Below, piece by piece: positions 51,290 through 59,300 of a DNA stretch of 64,000 bases. Within the stretch, counting starts at the first letter, position 1. Every line of letters begins with the position of its first letter. Location of the stretch: assembly GCF_047228935.1 (NCBI RefSeq), contig NZ_JBFEGG010000001.1:372001-436000 (forward strand). The letters are read 5' to 3'. Under the pieces are notes generated by a model, which worked only from the letters and a program-made list of their open reading frames with translations, searched no databases and was not told the origin of the DNA. A program made the translations under genes and the position numbers. The stretch is from Ornithinibacillus sp047228935. Lineage in GTDB: Bacteria > Bacillota > Bacilli > Bacillales > Amphibacillaceae.

Positions 51290-51469
51290 TTATTGCTCTT
51301 TTTGATCCCTTAAGATGCCGTCTCCTAGAATGAAGATAATAATGGAGAAAATTGCTGCCATTACTAAAGTAGATACCATATCTAGTGATTCGCCACCCAT
51401 ACTTGAAAGTACGTAGGAAAGTACAAACGTTATTAACACAGCCCAAACAATGGTTGCAAGATAACGCAT
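51290..51469 (-). CDS. yjzD: DUF2929 small membrane protein (YjzD-like)
   Basis: A 59-aa protein with two hydrophobic helices (M-R-Y-L-A-T-I-V-W-A-V-L-I-T-F-V-L and L-V-M-A-A-I-F-S-I-I-I-F-I-L-G-D), as in DUF2929 proteins. ATG 51469 is spaced 6 nt from GAGAGGTG. Located just upstream of the med-fabHF region, where yjzD is found in B. subtilis. Function unknown. Confidence 0.78.
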   Translation of the reverse strand: MRYLATIVWAVLITFVLSYVLSSMGGESLDMVSTLVMAAIFSIIIFILGDGILRDQKEQ

Positions 51470-51595
51470 ATGTATCACCTCTCAATTTCTATTCTCTTAC
51501 AATTATAATACCACATAATTTCCTTATTTAGTTTACCAAATGAACTCATAAATTAAAAGCATTTCTTCATAGTTTACATAGAGAGGAGGCAAACG

Positions 51596-52207
51596 ATGAC
51601 AATATTAATTTATAATTGTTTTAATTGGGTTGGATATCATTATGTTAATTATTTTCTAGATAAGGGTATGGTAGTAAAAGGAGTAGACAAGATTGATTCT
51701 GATAAGAAAGAAAATCTTTATATGTTAGTAGGAAGGAATAGTGCATTTGAATTGGTTGAATCCTATGAAGAAAAGAAAAATAAAAACTCCCGTGTATTAA
51801 TTATTGGAGAAACTAATGATGATATAAAAGCAGAAAGAATCATTCAAATAAAAACTAATGAAATGAGAAATAAGCTTGAAGATGCTATAGTAATAAATGC
51901 CCCAATTTTATTTGGTGAATGGATGGATATGACAGAAGAGGGAATTTCAATTAGAAATCGATTTGTTCGCTTTAATTCTGAAGATTTTTTAATGGATGCT
52001 GTTTATATTACAGATTTTGTAAAAGAGACCTATCCACTAATTATGTCAACTAACATTCCTTCTGAAATTACTGTCTACTCCAAGAAAATTTTCCTGAATG
52101 AAGCTGTAAAACTTGAAAATTCTATTTATATTCGTGACTATATACCTATAGAGAAAAATATAAAAAAAGTACTGGCTCATTACAAACGATTTAAAGATCT
52201 TTATTAA
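51596..52207 (+). CDS. Rossmann-like protein upstream of med (YjaV-like)
   Basis: A 203-aa protein whose first segment (T-I-L-I-Y-N-C-F-N-W-V-G-Y-H-Y-V-N-Y-F-L-D-K-G) looks like a degenerate nucleotide-binding start of the epimerase fold, but the G-x-x-G-x-x-G motif is not preserved. The rest is Lys/Glu/Ile-rich with no catalytic Tyr-x3-Lys. B. subtilis yjaV sits in the same position before med, so an orthologue is suspected from synteny. GAGGAGGCAAACG precedes the ATG. Confidence 0.55.
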   Translation: MTILIYNCFNWVGYHYVNYFLDKGMVVKGVDKIDSDKKENLYMLVGRNSAFELVESYEEKKNKNSRVLIIGETNDDIKAERIIQIKTNEMRNKLEDAIVINAPILFGEWMDMTEEGISIRNRFVRFNSEDFLMDAVYITDFVKETYPLIMSTNIPSEITVYSKKIFLNEAVKLENSIYIRDYIPIEKNIKKVLAHYKRFKDLY

Positions 52208-52238
52208 AATAGGTAGAAATTGAATGGAGTGCACAAAC

Positions 52239-53201
52239 TTGAGGAGAAGTTACGGTATTATCATACTAATGATAGTTGGATTAGTTTTTGCAAATGGCTG
52301 TGAATTTGGCAAAAGTCCCGGTAATCTGTATAAGGCAGCTATAATTATGGAAGGTGAAATGAAAGGTAAGCCTTGGAACGAAAAAGGTTATGATGGCCTT
52401 AAACAAATAGAAGAGACATTTGGAGTAGAAATTGAGGTTGTTGAAAATGTAAATACAGAAAAAGACATTTCGGAAGCAGTTAGTGATCTCGTAAAAGATG
52501 GGACTAATTTGATCTTTGGTCATAGTAGTAATTACGGAGAAGAATTTTATAATTTATCAAAAAACTATACGGATATTCACTTTGTGTATTTTAATGGAAA
52601 CTATTACAGTGATAATCTAACGAGCATGAATTTCAATTCTCATGCAATGGGCTTTTTTGCTGGGATGATTGCAAGTAAGACAAGTGAAACAAATGAGGTA
52701 GGTATTATTGCTGCTTATCAATGGCAACCTGAAATTGAAGGATTCTACGAAGGGGTAAAATATCAAAATCCAAATACAAATGTTAGAATGGAATTCATTT
52801 ATGATTGGAATGATAGTGAGGTTGCTATCCAGGCTTATGAAAAAATGAAGGACTATAATGTCGATGTTATTTATCCAGCTGGAGATGCTTTTAGTGAAGA
52901 TATAATTAAACGTGCAAGTGAAGATAATATTTACGCAATTGGATTTGTTTCTGATCAAATCAAAATAGAACCGAAAACCGTATTAACTAGTACGGTACAG
53001 CATGTAGAAAGGCTTTATGTATTAGCAGCAGAAAAATTTAATGAAGGATCCCTTAAAGGAGAAATTATGTCTTTTGATTTTACAGGGGATTATATTACGA
53101 TGGGTGAATACAGTGAGGAGGTTTCAAATCGATTCCAGGAAACATTAAATCAATATATTGAAAAGTATAAAGAAACAGGCTTGCTTCCTAATCAATACTA
53201 G
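52239..53201 (+). CDS. med: Med-like lipoprotein, positive regulator of comK
   Basis: BMP/Med-family lipoprotein, 320 aa. In B. subtilis Med stimulates comK expression. A signal peptide with lipobox V-F-A-N-G-C is followed by a periplasmic-binding-protein-like fold: K-G-K-P-W-N-E-K-G-Y-D-G-L, L-I-F-G-H-S-S-N-Y-G, S-H-A-M-G-F-F-A-G and Y-P-A-G-D-A-F-S-E-D. The TTG at 52239 is preferred over ATG 52224 since GGAG lies between them. It sits upstream of fabH as in B. subtilis, but no comZ frame follows. Confidence 0.82.
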   Translation: MRRSYGIIILMIVGLVFANGCEFGKSPGNLYKAAIIMEGEMKGKPWNEKGYDGLKQIEETFGVEIEVVENVNTEKDISEAVSDLVKDGTNLIFGHSSNYGEEFYNLSKNYTDIHFVYFNGNYYSDNLTSMNFNSHAMGFFAGMIASKTSETNEVGIIAAYQWQPEIEGFYEGVKYQNPNTNVRMEFIYDWNDSEVAIQAYEKMKDYNVDVIYPAGDAFSEDIIKRASEDNIYAIGFVSDQIKIEPKTVLTSTVQHVERLYVLAAEKFNEGSLKGEIMSFDFTGDYITMGEYSEEVSNRFQETLNQYIEKYKETGLLPNQY

Positions 53202-53240
53202 TTTTTAATTAATTTGATTACGGGTTGTGATATTTACATC

Positions 53241-53269
53241 TTGCAAGTCTCTGTTTTTTGCATTAAAAT
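53241..53269 (+). promoter_or_regulatory. SigA promoter of fabHF
   Basis: TTGCAA, 17-bp spacer, TAAAAT, with the predicted start near 53276 inside the FapR operator. Confidence 0.6.
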
Positions 53270-53286
53270 TAGTACCAAGTCATAAT
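53268..53286 (+). promoter_or_regulatory. FapR operator
   Basis: ATTAGTACCAAGTCATAAT closely follows the FapR consensus (TTAGTACC-N-x-GTxxTAA type inverted repeat) and overlaps the -10 and start site of fabHF, the usual arrangement for repression relieved by malonyl-CoA. Confidence 0.75.
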
Positions 53287-53324
53287 ATTTGATAACAACT
53301 TTTTAAAGGTTAGGGGATGTATAT

Positions 53325-54263
53325 ATGGGTGTTGGAGTTTTAGGAGTAGGTCATTACACACCATCTAAAGTCGTAACGAATAAAGACTTAGAAAAAATAG
53401 TAGATACAAATGATGAGTGGATCCGTACAAGAACAGGAATTGAGGAAAGAAGAATTGCCGAAGATGATATGGACACTTCCGATATGGCTTATCATGCATC
53501 ACTTAGTGCATTAGAAGATGCAGATATTAAACCGGATGAGCTAGATTTAATTTTAGTAGCTACTGTTACTCCAGATACGCCATTTCCATCCGTGTCTTGC
53601 ATGCTTCAAGAAAAACTTGGTGCATGGAATGCAGCTGCTATGGATGTGAGTGCAGCTTGTGCAGGATTCATGTACGGGATGATTACTGCAAAGCAATTTA
53701 TTGAAACGAAAGTATATAAAAACATATTAGTAGTTGGAGCAGAAAAATTATCAAAAGTAACAGACTGGTCTGATCGTAATACATGTGTACTATTTGGAGA
53801 CGGTGCTGGTGCTGCAGTAATGGGCGAAGTTTCAGAAGGGAAAGGTATCCTATCGTTTGAATTAGGAGCAAACGGTTCAGGTGGCAAGCATCTTTACCAA
53901 AAGGATGATGGCTTTATTACGATGAACGGTCGTGAAGTTTTCAAGTTTGCGGTTAGACAAATGCCTGAGTCTTCCTTAAGTGTTTTAGAAAAAGCTGGTT
54001 TACAAAAAGAAGATGTCGATTATTTAATTCCTCACCAAGCTAATATTCGTATTATGGAAGCGGCTAGAGAAAGATTAGATATATCAGAGGAAAGAATGGC
54101 AAAGGTTATTACAAAATATGGGAATAATTCTTCTGCTTCTATACCTATGGCTTTATCAGAAAGTGTAAGAGATGGTAAAATTAAAGAAAATGATTGTATA
54201 GTATTAGTAGGATTTGGAGCAGGTTTAACATGGGGAGCAGTTGCATTACGTTGGGGAAGATAA
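53325..54263 (+). CDS. fabH: Beta-ketoacyl-ACP synthase III
   Basis: Starts fatty-acid synthesis by condensing a short acyl-CoA with malonyl-ACP. 312 aa with the catalytic Cys in S-A-A-C-A-G-F, His in I-P-H-Q-A-N-I-R-I and Asn in Y-G-N-N-S-S-A-S. The N-terminal V-T-N-K-D-L-E and R-T-G-I-E-E-R-R are canonical. Followed after 51 bp by fabF, the same operon as in B. subtilis (fabHA-fabF), under a FapR site. Confidence 0.95.
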   Translation: MGVGVLGVGHYTPSKVVTNKDLEKIVDTNDEWIRTRTGIEERRIAEDDMDTSDMAYHASLSALEDADIKPDELDLILVATVTPDTPFPSVSCMLQEKLGAWNAAAMDVSAACAGFMYGMITAKQFIETKVYKNILVVGAEKLSKVTDWSDRNTCVLFGDGAGAAVMGEVSEGKGILSFELGANGSGGKHLYQKDDGFITMNGREVFKFAVRQMPESSLSVLEKAGLQKEDVDYLIPHQANIRIMEAARERLDISEERMAKVITKYGNNSSASIPMALSESVRDGKIKENDCIVLVGFGAGLTWGAVALRWGR

Positions 54264-54314
54264 TGTTTACTTGTAATGCTTGTTCTATATTAAAACTTAG
54301 GAGGAGTACCGAAA

Positions 54315-55556
54315 ATGTCAGATAGAAGAGTAGTTGTGACAGGGCTTGGAGCGGTTACCCCAATCGGTAATGATGTAAAAACGATGTGGGCAAATCTTCA
54401 AGCTGGTAAATCGGGTATTGATTTTGTAACACAAGTTAATAAAGATGATTTTCCGGCTAAAGTTGCAGCAGAGGTTAAAGAGTTTGACCCTACTTTATAT
54501 ATGGATAAAAAAGATGCGCGTAAAATGGACCCATTTACGCAATTTGCAGTTGCTGCGTCTATGATGGCTTTAAAGGATGCAAAACTGGAGATTACAGATG
54601 AGAACGCTCATCGTGTAGGTGTTTGGATTGGTTCAGGAATTGGTGGAATGAAAACATATGAGGAACAATTCACGAAATTCATGGAAAAAGGACCTAAACG
54701 AGTAAGTCCGTTCTTTGTTCCTATGATGATTCCAGATATGGCTGCAGGGCAAGTATCGATTCAAACAGGAGCAAAAGGAATAAACTCTTGTTCCGTAACA
54801 GCTTGTGCTTCTGGTGCGAACTCTATCGGAGATGCCTTTAAAGCAGTACAACGTGGTGATGTAGACTATATTATCGCAGGTGGAACGGAAGCCCCAATAA
54901 CGAATATGGCTTTTTCAGGATTTTCTGCTATGAAAGCATTATCCTCTAATGATGATCCAAAAACAGCTAGTCGTCCATTTGATAAAAATCGTGATGGTTT
55001 TGTAATGGGTGAAGGGGCAGGAATCTTAATACTTGAAACAATCGAATCTGCTTTAGAACGTGGTGCACATATATATGCAGAGATTGTAGGGTATGGTTCA
55101 ACGGGTGATGCGTACCATATTACGGCTCCAGCTGAGCATGGTGAAGGTGCTGCTCGAGCAATACAACATGCTTTACGTGATGCTGGATTAAACCCAGAAG
55201 ATGTGGATTATATTAATGCACATGGTACAAGCACTGATTTGAATGACAAGTTTGAAACAGAGGCAATTAAAACAGTATTTGGTGATCATGCTTATAAACT
55301 TGCAGTGTCATCAACAAAGTCGATGACGGGTCATCTTCTAGGAGCAGCAGGAGGAGTAGAAGCCGTTATTTCCGTTAAATCAATTGAGGACGGAATCATT
55401 CCAGCAACAATGAACTATGAAACTCCGGACCCAGACTGTGATTTAGATTACGTTCCTAATGAAGCAAGAAAACAAGATGTAAATGTAGTTGTAAGTAATT
55501 CGTTAGGTTTTGGCGGGCATAATGTATCTCTTATTTTTAAAAAATATCAAGCGTAG
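54315..55556 (+). CDS. fabF: Beta-ketoacyl-ACP synthase II
   Basis: Elongating condensing enzyme of type II fatty-acid synthesis, 413 aa. The catalytic Cys is in S-V-T-A-C-A-S-G-A-N, and the two His are in N-A-H-G-T-S-T and M-T-G-H-L-L-G-A-A-G. It starts V-V-V-T-G-L-G-A-V-T-P after M-S-D-R-R. TTAGGAGGAG precedes the ATG. Last gene of the fabHF operon. Confidence 0.96.
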   Translation: MSDRRVVVTGLGAVTPIGNDVKTMWANLQAGKSGIDFVTQVNKDDFPAKVAAEVKEFDPTLYMDKKDARKMDPFTQFAVAASMMALKDAKLEITDENAHRVGVWIGSGIGGMKTYEEQFTKFMEKGPKRVSPFFVPMMIPDMAAGQVSIQTGAKGINSCSVTACASGANSIGDAFKAVQRGDVDYIIAGGTEAPITNMAFSGFSAMKALSSNDDPKTASRPFDKNRDGFVMGEGAGILILETIESALERGAHIYAEIVGYGSTGDAYHITAPAEHGEGAARAIQHALRDAGLNPEDVDYINAHGTSTDLNDKFETEAIKTVFGDHAYKLAVSSTKSMTGHLLGAAGGVEAVISVKSIEDGIIPATMNYETPDPDCDLDYVPNEARKQDVNVVVSNSLGFGGHNVSLIFKKYQA

Positions 55557-55559
55557 TAT

Positions 55560-55589
55560 AAAGGACTGACTGAAATGGTCAGTCTTTTT
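55560..55589 (+). terminator. Terminator of fabHF
   Basis: GACTGAC / GTCAGTC stem with a 7-nt loop and T-run. Confidence 0.8.
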
Positions 55590-55751
55590 ATGTCTCATAA
55601 GGATGTTATGTTTTAATCCTTTCTATCCAGGAAGCTTACCCCTATAAGGCGACCAACTAAATTTCTATCTCCTCTATCTTTTCTATCATGTCTAACAATC
55701 CATTAGCATATAATCAAATATAATAATTGGACAAGCATGGGTGGTAAGAAT

Positions 55752-55958
55752 ATGGGATATATCTTCTTATTTTTAATAGGATTTGGACTAGCGGTTACAG
55801 GAGGCGTTACTCTCATTGCTTATATGAATTTTTTACCTGCAGGTATATCATGGTTGGAATATCTTCTATATGTGTCAGGACGAATTGAGTGTTATTTTTT
55901 GCCCGTGGGCTTAATTTTAATGACTTTATCTACCTATTCATTTCCAAACCGATCTTGA
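55752..55958 (+). CDS. Hypothetical small membrane protein
   Basis: A 68-aa protein with two hydrophobic helices (Y-I-F-L-F-L-I-G-F-G-L-A-V-T-G-G and C-Y-F-L-P-V-G-L-I-L-M-T-L) separated by an A-G-I-S-W-L-E-Y-L segment. ATG 55752 is 7 nt from GGTGG; an earlier ATG at 55737 has no site. Not recognised. It lies between fabF and yjbA. Confidence 0.6.
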   Translation: MGYIFLFLIGFGLAVTGGVTLIAYMNFLPAGISWLEYLLYVSGRIECYFLPVGLILMTLSTYSFPNRS

Positions 55959-56100
55959 TTCGATATTTTACCACTCTCTCGAATAAATTTTTAAATGATG
56001 GTCATAATGTATTTTAAAGCGAGTGTTCAAAAATTATGGCATAGATGGTAATTTTTTGAACATCCTCAAGGTGATTCATTCGGGAAGTGAGGGGTGTTGT

Positions 56101-56874
56101 ATGTTATATTTACACGATGTTTGGGTGAACTGGTTTGAAGGAGAAGAAAACGGCTATAATGTATGTTATTTTCATGAATGGCGGAAAGATGACGGGATTG
56201 AATTACTTGATCAAGTGCCACTATTATACATAACAGAGTCTCTTTTTCAATACATTGAAAACGATATGCATGATTTGCCTCAAGGATTACTAGATGCTAT
56301 TTATAAACGGGCATATACAAGAAAAGGTCAAGAACGTTCTGTAGTAGATTATGCATGTATTGTAACGGATGGAAATGATATTTTAGCATTTGATACTATA
56401 GGATACCGTATTCCAATCCGAAAAAGCCGGTTAATTCCAAGACAGGAACAGCTTGTTTATGAAATGATAGAAAAAGCGAAGCCTCAAAGCTTTGGATATG
56501 ATGATTCTACTTATGTAAAAGAATATCATATGCTCTCTATGTCTCCTGAACTTGTATTTGGTTTGACAAGAAGAGAAAGACAATTAAAGCAATTATTAAT
56601 GATGGGATTAGATCAGCTTCGTACTTCTAATAATATTGAGGAGTTACGTTATTGGTTAACAGAATGGAACCCGAAAAAATATCCTGATATTCGTTATATG
56701 GATGAAGATGAAGTATGGCAGGCATTATATGATGGGGTAAGATTCGGTTGGAGCCTTGCTCATGAAGAACTCTGTGAGAAATTAATTAAAGGTCAGCCAT
56801 TTCTAGAAAAGATGTGGGAACTCGAAAGTAATTATGCAGAGGGTACATCCAAACAAAAATCAAAAAATCAGTGA
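56101..56874 (+). CDS. yjbA: YjbA family protein (DUF3603)
   Basis: A 257-aa cytoplasmic protein of unknown function. M-L-Y-L-H-D-V-W-V-N-W-F-E-G-E-E-N-G-Y-N-V at the N-terminus and R-Y-W-L-T-E-W-N-P, W-Q-A-L-Y-D-G-V-R-F-G-W-S at the C-terminus match YjbA/UPF0736. ATG 56101 follows GTGAGGGGTGTTGT. It is convergent with trpS, the B. subtilis order. Its stop codon lies inside the shared terminator hairpin. Confidence 0.87.
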   Translation: MLYLHDVWVNWFEGEENGYNVCYFHEWRKDDGIELLDQVPLLYITESLFQYIENDMHDLPQGLLDAIYKRAYTRKGQERSVVDYACIVTDGNDILAFDTIGYRIPIRKSRLIPRQEQLVYEMIEKAKPQSFGYDDSTYVKEYHMLSMSPELVFGLTRRERQLKQLLMMGLDQLRTSNNIEELRYWLTEWNPKKYPDIRYMDEDEVWQALYDGVRFGWSLAHEELCEKLIKGQPFLEKMWELESNYAEGTSKQKSKNQ

Positions 56875-56894
56875 GATAGCCTCACTGATTTTTC
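56865..56894. terminator. Shared terminator of yjbA and trpS
   Basis: AAATCAGTGAG (56865-56875) pairs with CTCACTGATTT (56881-56891). The yjbA stop (56872-56874) and the trpS stop (56882-56884) are both within the stem, and T-rich sequence follows on both strands. Confidence 0.85.
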
Positions 56895-57880
56895 TTTTTC
56901 ACACGGCCAAGACCCATTGCTTTTTTAGCTTTTTGAATCGTTTTATTTGCTATAAGTGATGCTTTTTCTGCACCTTCATCTAAGATATAATCTAATTCAG
57001 CTGATTCTAAGATTTCATAATAGCGGTCTTGGATTGGTTTTAAAACTGCGATAACGGCATCGGCTACACCTTGTTTAAAGTCTCCGTACCCTCTACCATC
57101 ATATTTTTGTTCAAGTTCATGAATAGACTCTCCAGAGAAAACAGAATGAATATCTAATAGATTAGATACACCTGGCTTATTTTCTTTGTCATATTTTACG
57201 ATACCTTCTGAGTCTGTAACAGCACTTTTTATTTTCTTTTCAATTTGTTTTGGATCGTCCAACATAAAGATTGATGCTTTAACATTTTCATCAGATTTAC
57301 TCATTTTTTTCGTTGGATTTTGTAATGACATAATACGAGCCCCAACTTTTGGTATACTGATTTCTGGAATGGTAAAGACATCTAAGAATCGATTATTAAA
57401 GCGCTGTGCTAAGTCTCGAGTAAGTTCTAAGTGCTGTTTTTGGTCATCGCCAACAGGTACAAGGTCAGCTTGATAAAGTAGAATATCAGCTGCCATTAAA
57501 GATGGGTAAGTGAAAAGTGCTGCAGATACCGCTTCTTTACCTTCTGATTTATCTTTAAATTGAGTCATCCTTTCTAATTCACCGATGTAGTTAATCGACT
57601 GCATCATCCAACCGAGCTGTGTGTGTGCTGGGACTTCAGATTGAATGAAAAGAATAGCCTTCTTCGGATCAATTCCAGCTGCCAAGTATAATGCTGCTAG
57701 AGAGCGAATGTTTTGGCGAAGTTTAATGCGATCCTGTGGTACAGTGATTGCATGCTCATCTACAATGCAAAAAAAGCAATTATGTGTATGCTGCAACTCC
57801 ACAAATTGACTAATTGCACCAACATAATTTCCGATAGTTAATGAGCCACTTGGTTGAATTCCTGAAAATATTGTTTTCAT
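56882..57880 (-). CDS. trpS: Tryptophanyl-tRNA synthetase
   Basis: Class I aminoacyl-tRNA synthetase charging tRNA-Trp, 332 aa. The HIGH-like motif is P-S-G-S-L-T-I-G-N-Y, the KMSKS motif is K-K-M-S-K-S-D-E-N, and the tryptophan-binding segment lies around G-D-D-Q-K-Q-H-L-E. A tryptophan T-box leader lies upstream (57895-58122), with a consensus SigA promoter. Convergent with yjbA. Confidence 0.96.
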   Translation of the reverse strand: MKTIFSGIQPSGSLTIGNYVGAISQFVELQHTHNCFFCIVDEHAITVPQDRIKLRQNIRSLAALYLAAGIDPKKAILFIQSEVPAHTQLGWMMQSINYIGELERMTQFKDKSEGKEAVSAALFTYPSLMAADILLYQADLVPVGDDQKQHLELTRDLAQRFNNRFLDVFTIPEISIPKVGARIMSLQNPTKKMSKSDENVKASIFMLDDPKQIEKKIKSAVTDSEGIVKYDKENKPGVSNLLDIHSVFSGESIHELEQKYDGRGYGDFKQGVADAVIAVLKPIQDRYYEILESAELDYILDEGAEKASLIANKTIQKAKKAMGLGRVKKKNQ

Positions 57881-57894
57881 GTTTCTTCACTCCT

Positions 57895-58122
57895 TATTTC
57901 TGAACAATAAAAAAAAGCCCATTCCAATCCCTTGTCGAAGGGACGAATGAACCGCGTTGCCACCCTAATTATCTTAAAACGTTTTAAGATCACTTCATTA
58001 ATAATAAGCTCCAAAGTCCAATTCCTCTTTTACCTTGATGCTTGTTTCCACCTACCACAAGCTCTCTATAATCATTGGGTAAAAAGTACTGCGCCTTTTT
58101 CATAGCTAATGATATTCTAGTT
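57895..58122 (-). promoter_or_regulatory. T-box leader of trpS (tryptophan specifier)
   Basis: The T-box core AGGGTGGCAACGCGG lies at 57952-57966 on the minus strand. An AGAGAGCTTG stem I start, a UGG triplet in the expected specifier position (58018-58020, followed by A) and a perfect 20-bp hairpin (57971-57990) resembling stem III are also present. A terminator with a loop CGAC and a T-run at 57907-57916 overlaps the antiterminator. Uncharged tRNA-Trp should promote readthrough into trpS. Confidence 0.92.
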
Positions 58123-58128
58123 TTTATT

Positions 58129-58157
58129 ATTATATATAGTTTGGTTTGAAAATGCAA
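58129..58157 (-). promoter_or_regulatory. SigA promoter of trpS
   Basis: Minus-strand TTGCAT, 17-bp spacer and consensus TATAAT, about 7 bp upstream of the T-box transcript start. Confidence 0.75.
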
Positions 58158-58293
58158 GATTAATGGAATGTAAGGGGAGAACAATAATTAGGATAGCGAT
58201 AAAACCAACCTGTTTACTTAAAGAAACAACAAATAAATAGTCTACTCTTTTCCTTTTAAGCATACTATTTCAAGAAAGAATTCATGGAAGAAG

Positions 58294-59268
58294 GTGGACA
58301 GTATAAGGTGTAAATTAAAGATAATCATTTACATTCTAACGTTAACTGTTCTATTAATTGGTTGTTCTTCTCCATCCACTAAACAATTCCCACATAAACC
58401 AATCCAACTAATTGTTTCATATTCCCCAGGTGCTGCTACAGATACCCAGGCAAGAATTATAGCAAAATATGCTAAAGAATATTTAGGACAAGAGCTTGTT
58501 ATTGTAAATAAGGCAGGGGGTGGTGGCCAAGTTGGCTGGAATTACTTTTCTTCAGTAGATCCAGACGGCTATATATTAGCGGCTTATAATCTTCCACATA
58601 TTATAACTCAACCAATCGTTGGAGACACCAACTATGAGTTGGACACATTTGAACCAATTGTTAACTGGGGTAAGGATCCGACCGTTTTTGCTGTAAGAAG
58701 TGATAGTCCTATTCAGGATTTAGATGACTTGATTAATCAAGCAAAACAAAATCCAGACACTATCACTATAGGAAATGCAGGGAAATTCGTAGGCCAGCAC
58801 ATGGCGATTTTATTAATTGAACATGCTGCAGGTATTCAGGTAAAGGATATTCCTTACCAAGGTTCTTCAGAAGCAATAGCTTCTTCCTTACTTGGAGGAC
58901 ATACGGACGTTATTTCAGGTAATCTTTCTGATATGTACAGACTTGGAGATGATATAAGAATCTTAGCTATTGCTGAAGAAGAAAGGCATTCCTTTGTTCC
59001 AGATATCCCGACCTTTAAAGAGTTAGGGTATCCAGAAGTTATCATGAGTACAGATAGGGGAATTGCAGCAAGAGATGGAACTCCTCCTGAAATCATCTCG
59101 CAATTAGAAGAAATGTTTCTACAACTACTCGAAGATGAGGATTTTTTAAGTGAAATGGAAAAGGCAGGTTCTGACATGCTTGTCTTGAATCGTGAGGAAG
59201 TAATTAAGGAATTAGAGGAGCGGTATCAAGTATACGAAGAGCTCCTCCAATCAATTGAAATTGAATAA
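58294..59268 (+). CDS. TctC-family solute-binding lipoprotein
   Basis: Extracytoplasmic solute receptor of a tripartite tricarboxylate transporter, 324 aa. The N-terminal hydrophobic segment ends in a lipobox L-L-I-G-C. Family features are I-V-S-Y-S-P-G-A-A-T-D, N-K-A-G-G-G-G-Q-V-G, I-P-Y-Q-G-S-S-E-A and I-P-T-F-K-E-L-G-Y-P. The start is a GTG after ATGGAAGAAG. It is convergent with the TctA-TctB fusion gene rather than in the usual tctCBA order. The ligand is a carboxylate of unknown type. Confidence 0.88.
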   Translation: MDSIRCKLKIIIYILTLTVLLIGCSSPSTKQFPHKPIQLIVSYSPGAATDTQARIIAKYAKEYLGQELVIVNKAGGGGQVGWNYFSSVDPDGYILAAYNLPHIITQPIVGDTNYELDTFEPIVNWGKDPTVFAVRSDSPIQDLDDLINQAKQNPDTITIGNAGKFVGQHMAILLIEHAAGIQVKDIPYQGSSEAIASSLLGGHTDVISGNLSDMYRLGDDIRILAIAEEERHSFVPDIPTFKELGYPEVIMSTDRGIAARDGTPPEIISQLEEMFLQLLEDEDFLSEMEKAGSDMLVLNREEVIKELEERYQVYEELLQSIEIE

Positions 59269-59300
59269 GATATTAGAGTGGGGGCGTTGCCCCCTACTTG

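Noticed and set aside
51282..51485. Alternative minus-strand frame over yjzD
   Set aside because: It is out of frame with the DUF2929 protein, has no good ribosome site and encodes a Cys/Arg-rich sequence without features.
57990..58184. 64-codon minus-strand frame upstream of trpS
   Set aside because: It lies entirely within the T-box leader and its promoter; the conserved RNA motifs explain the sequence.
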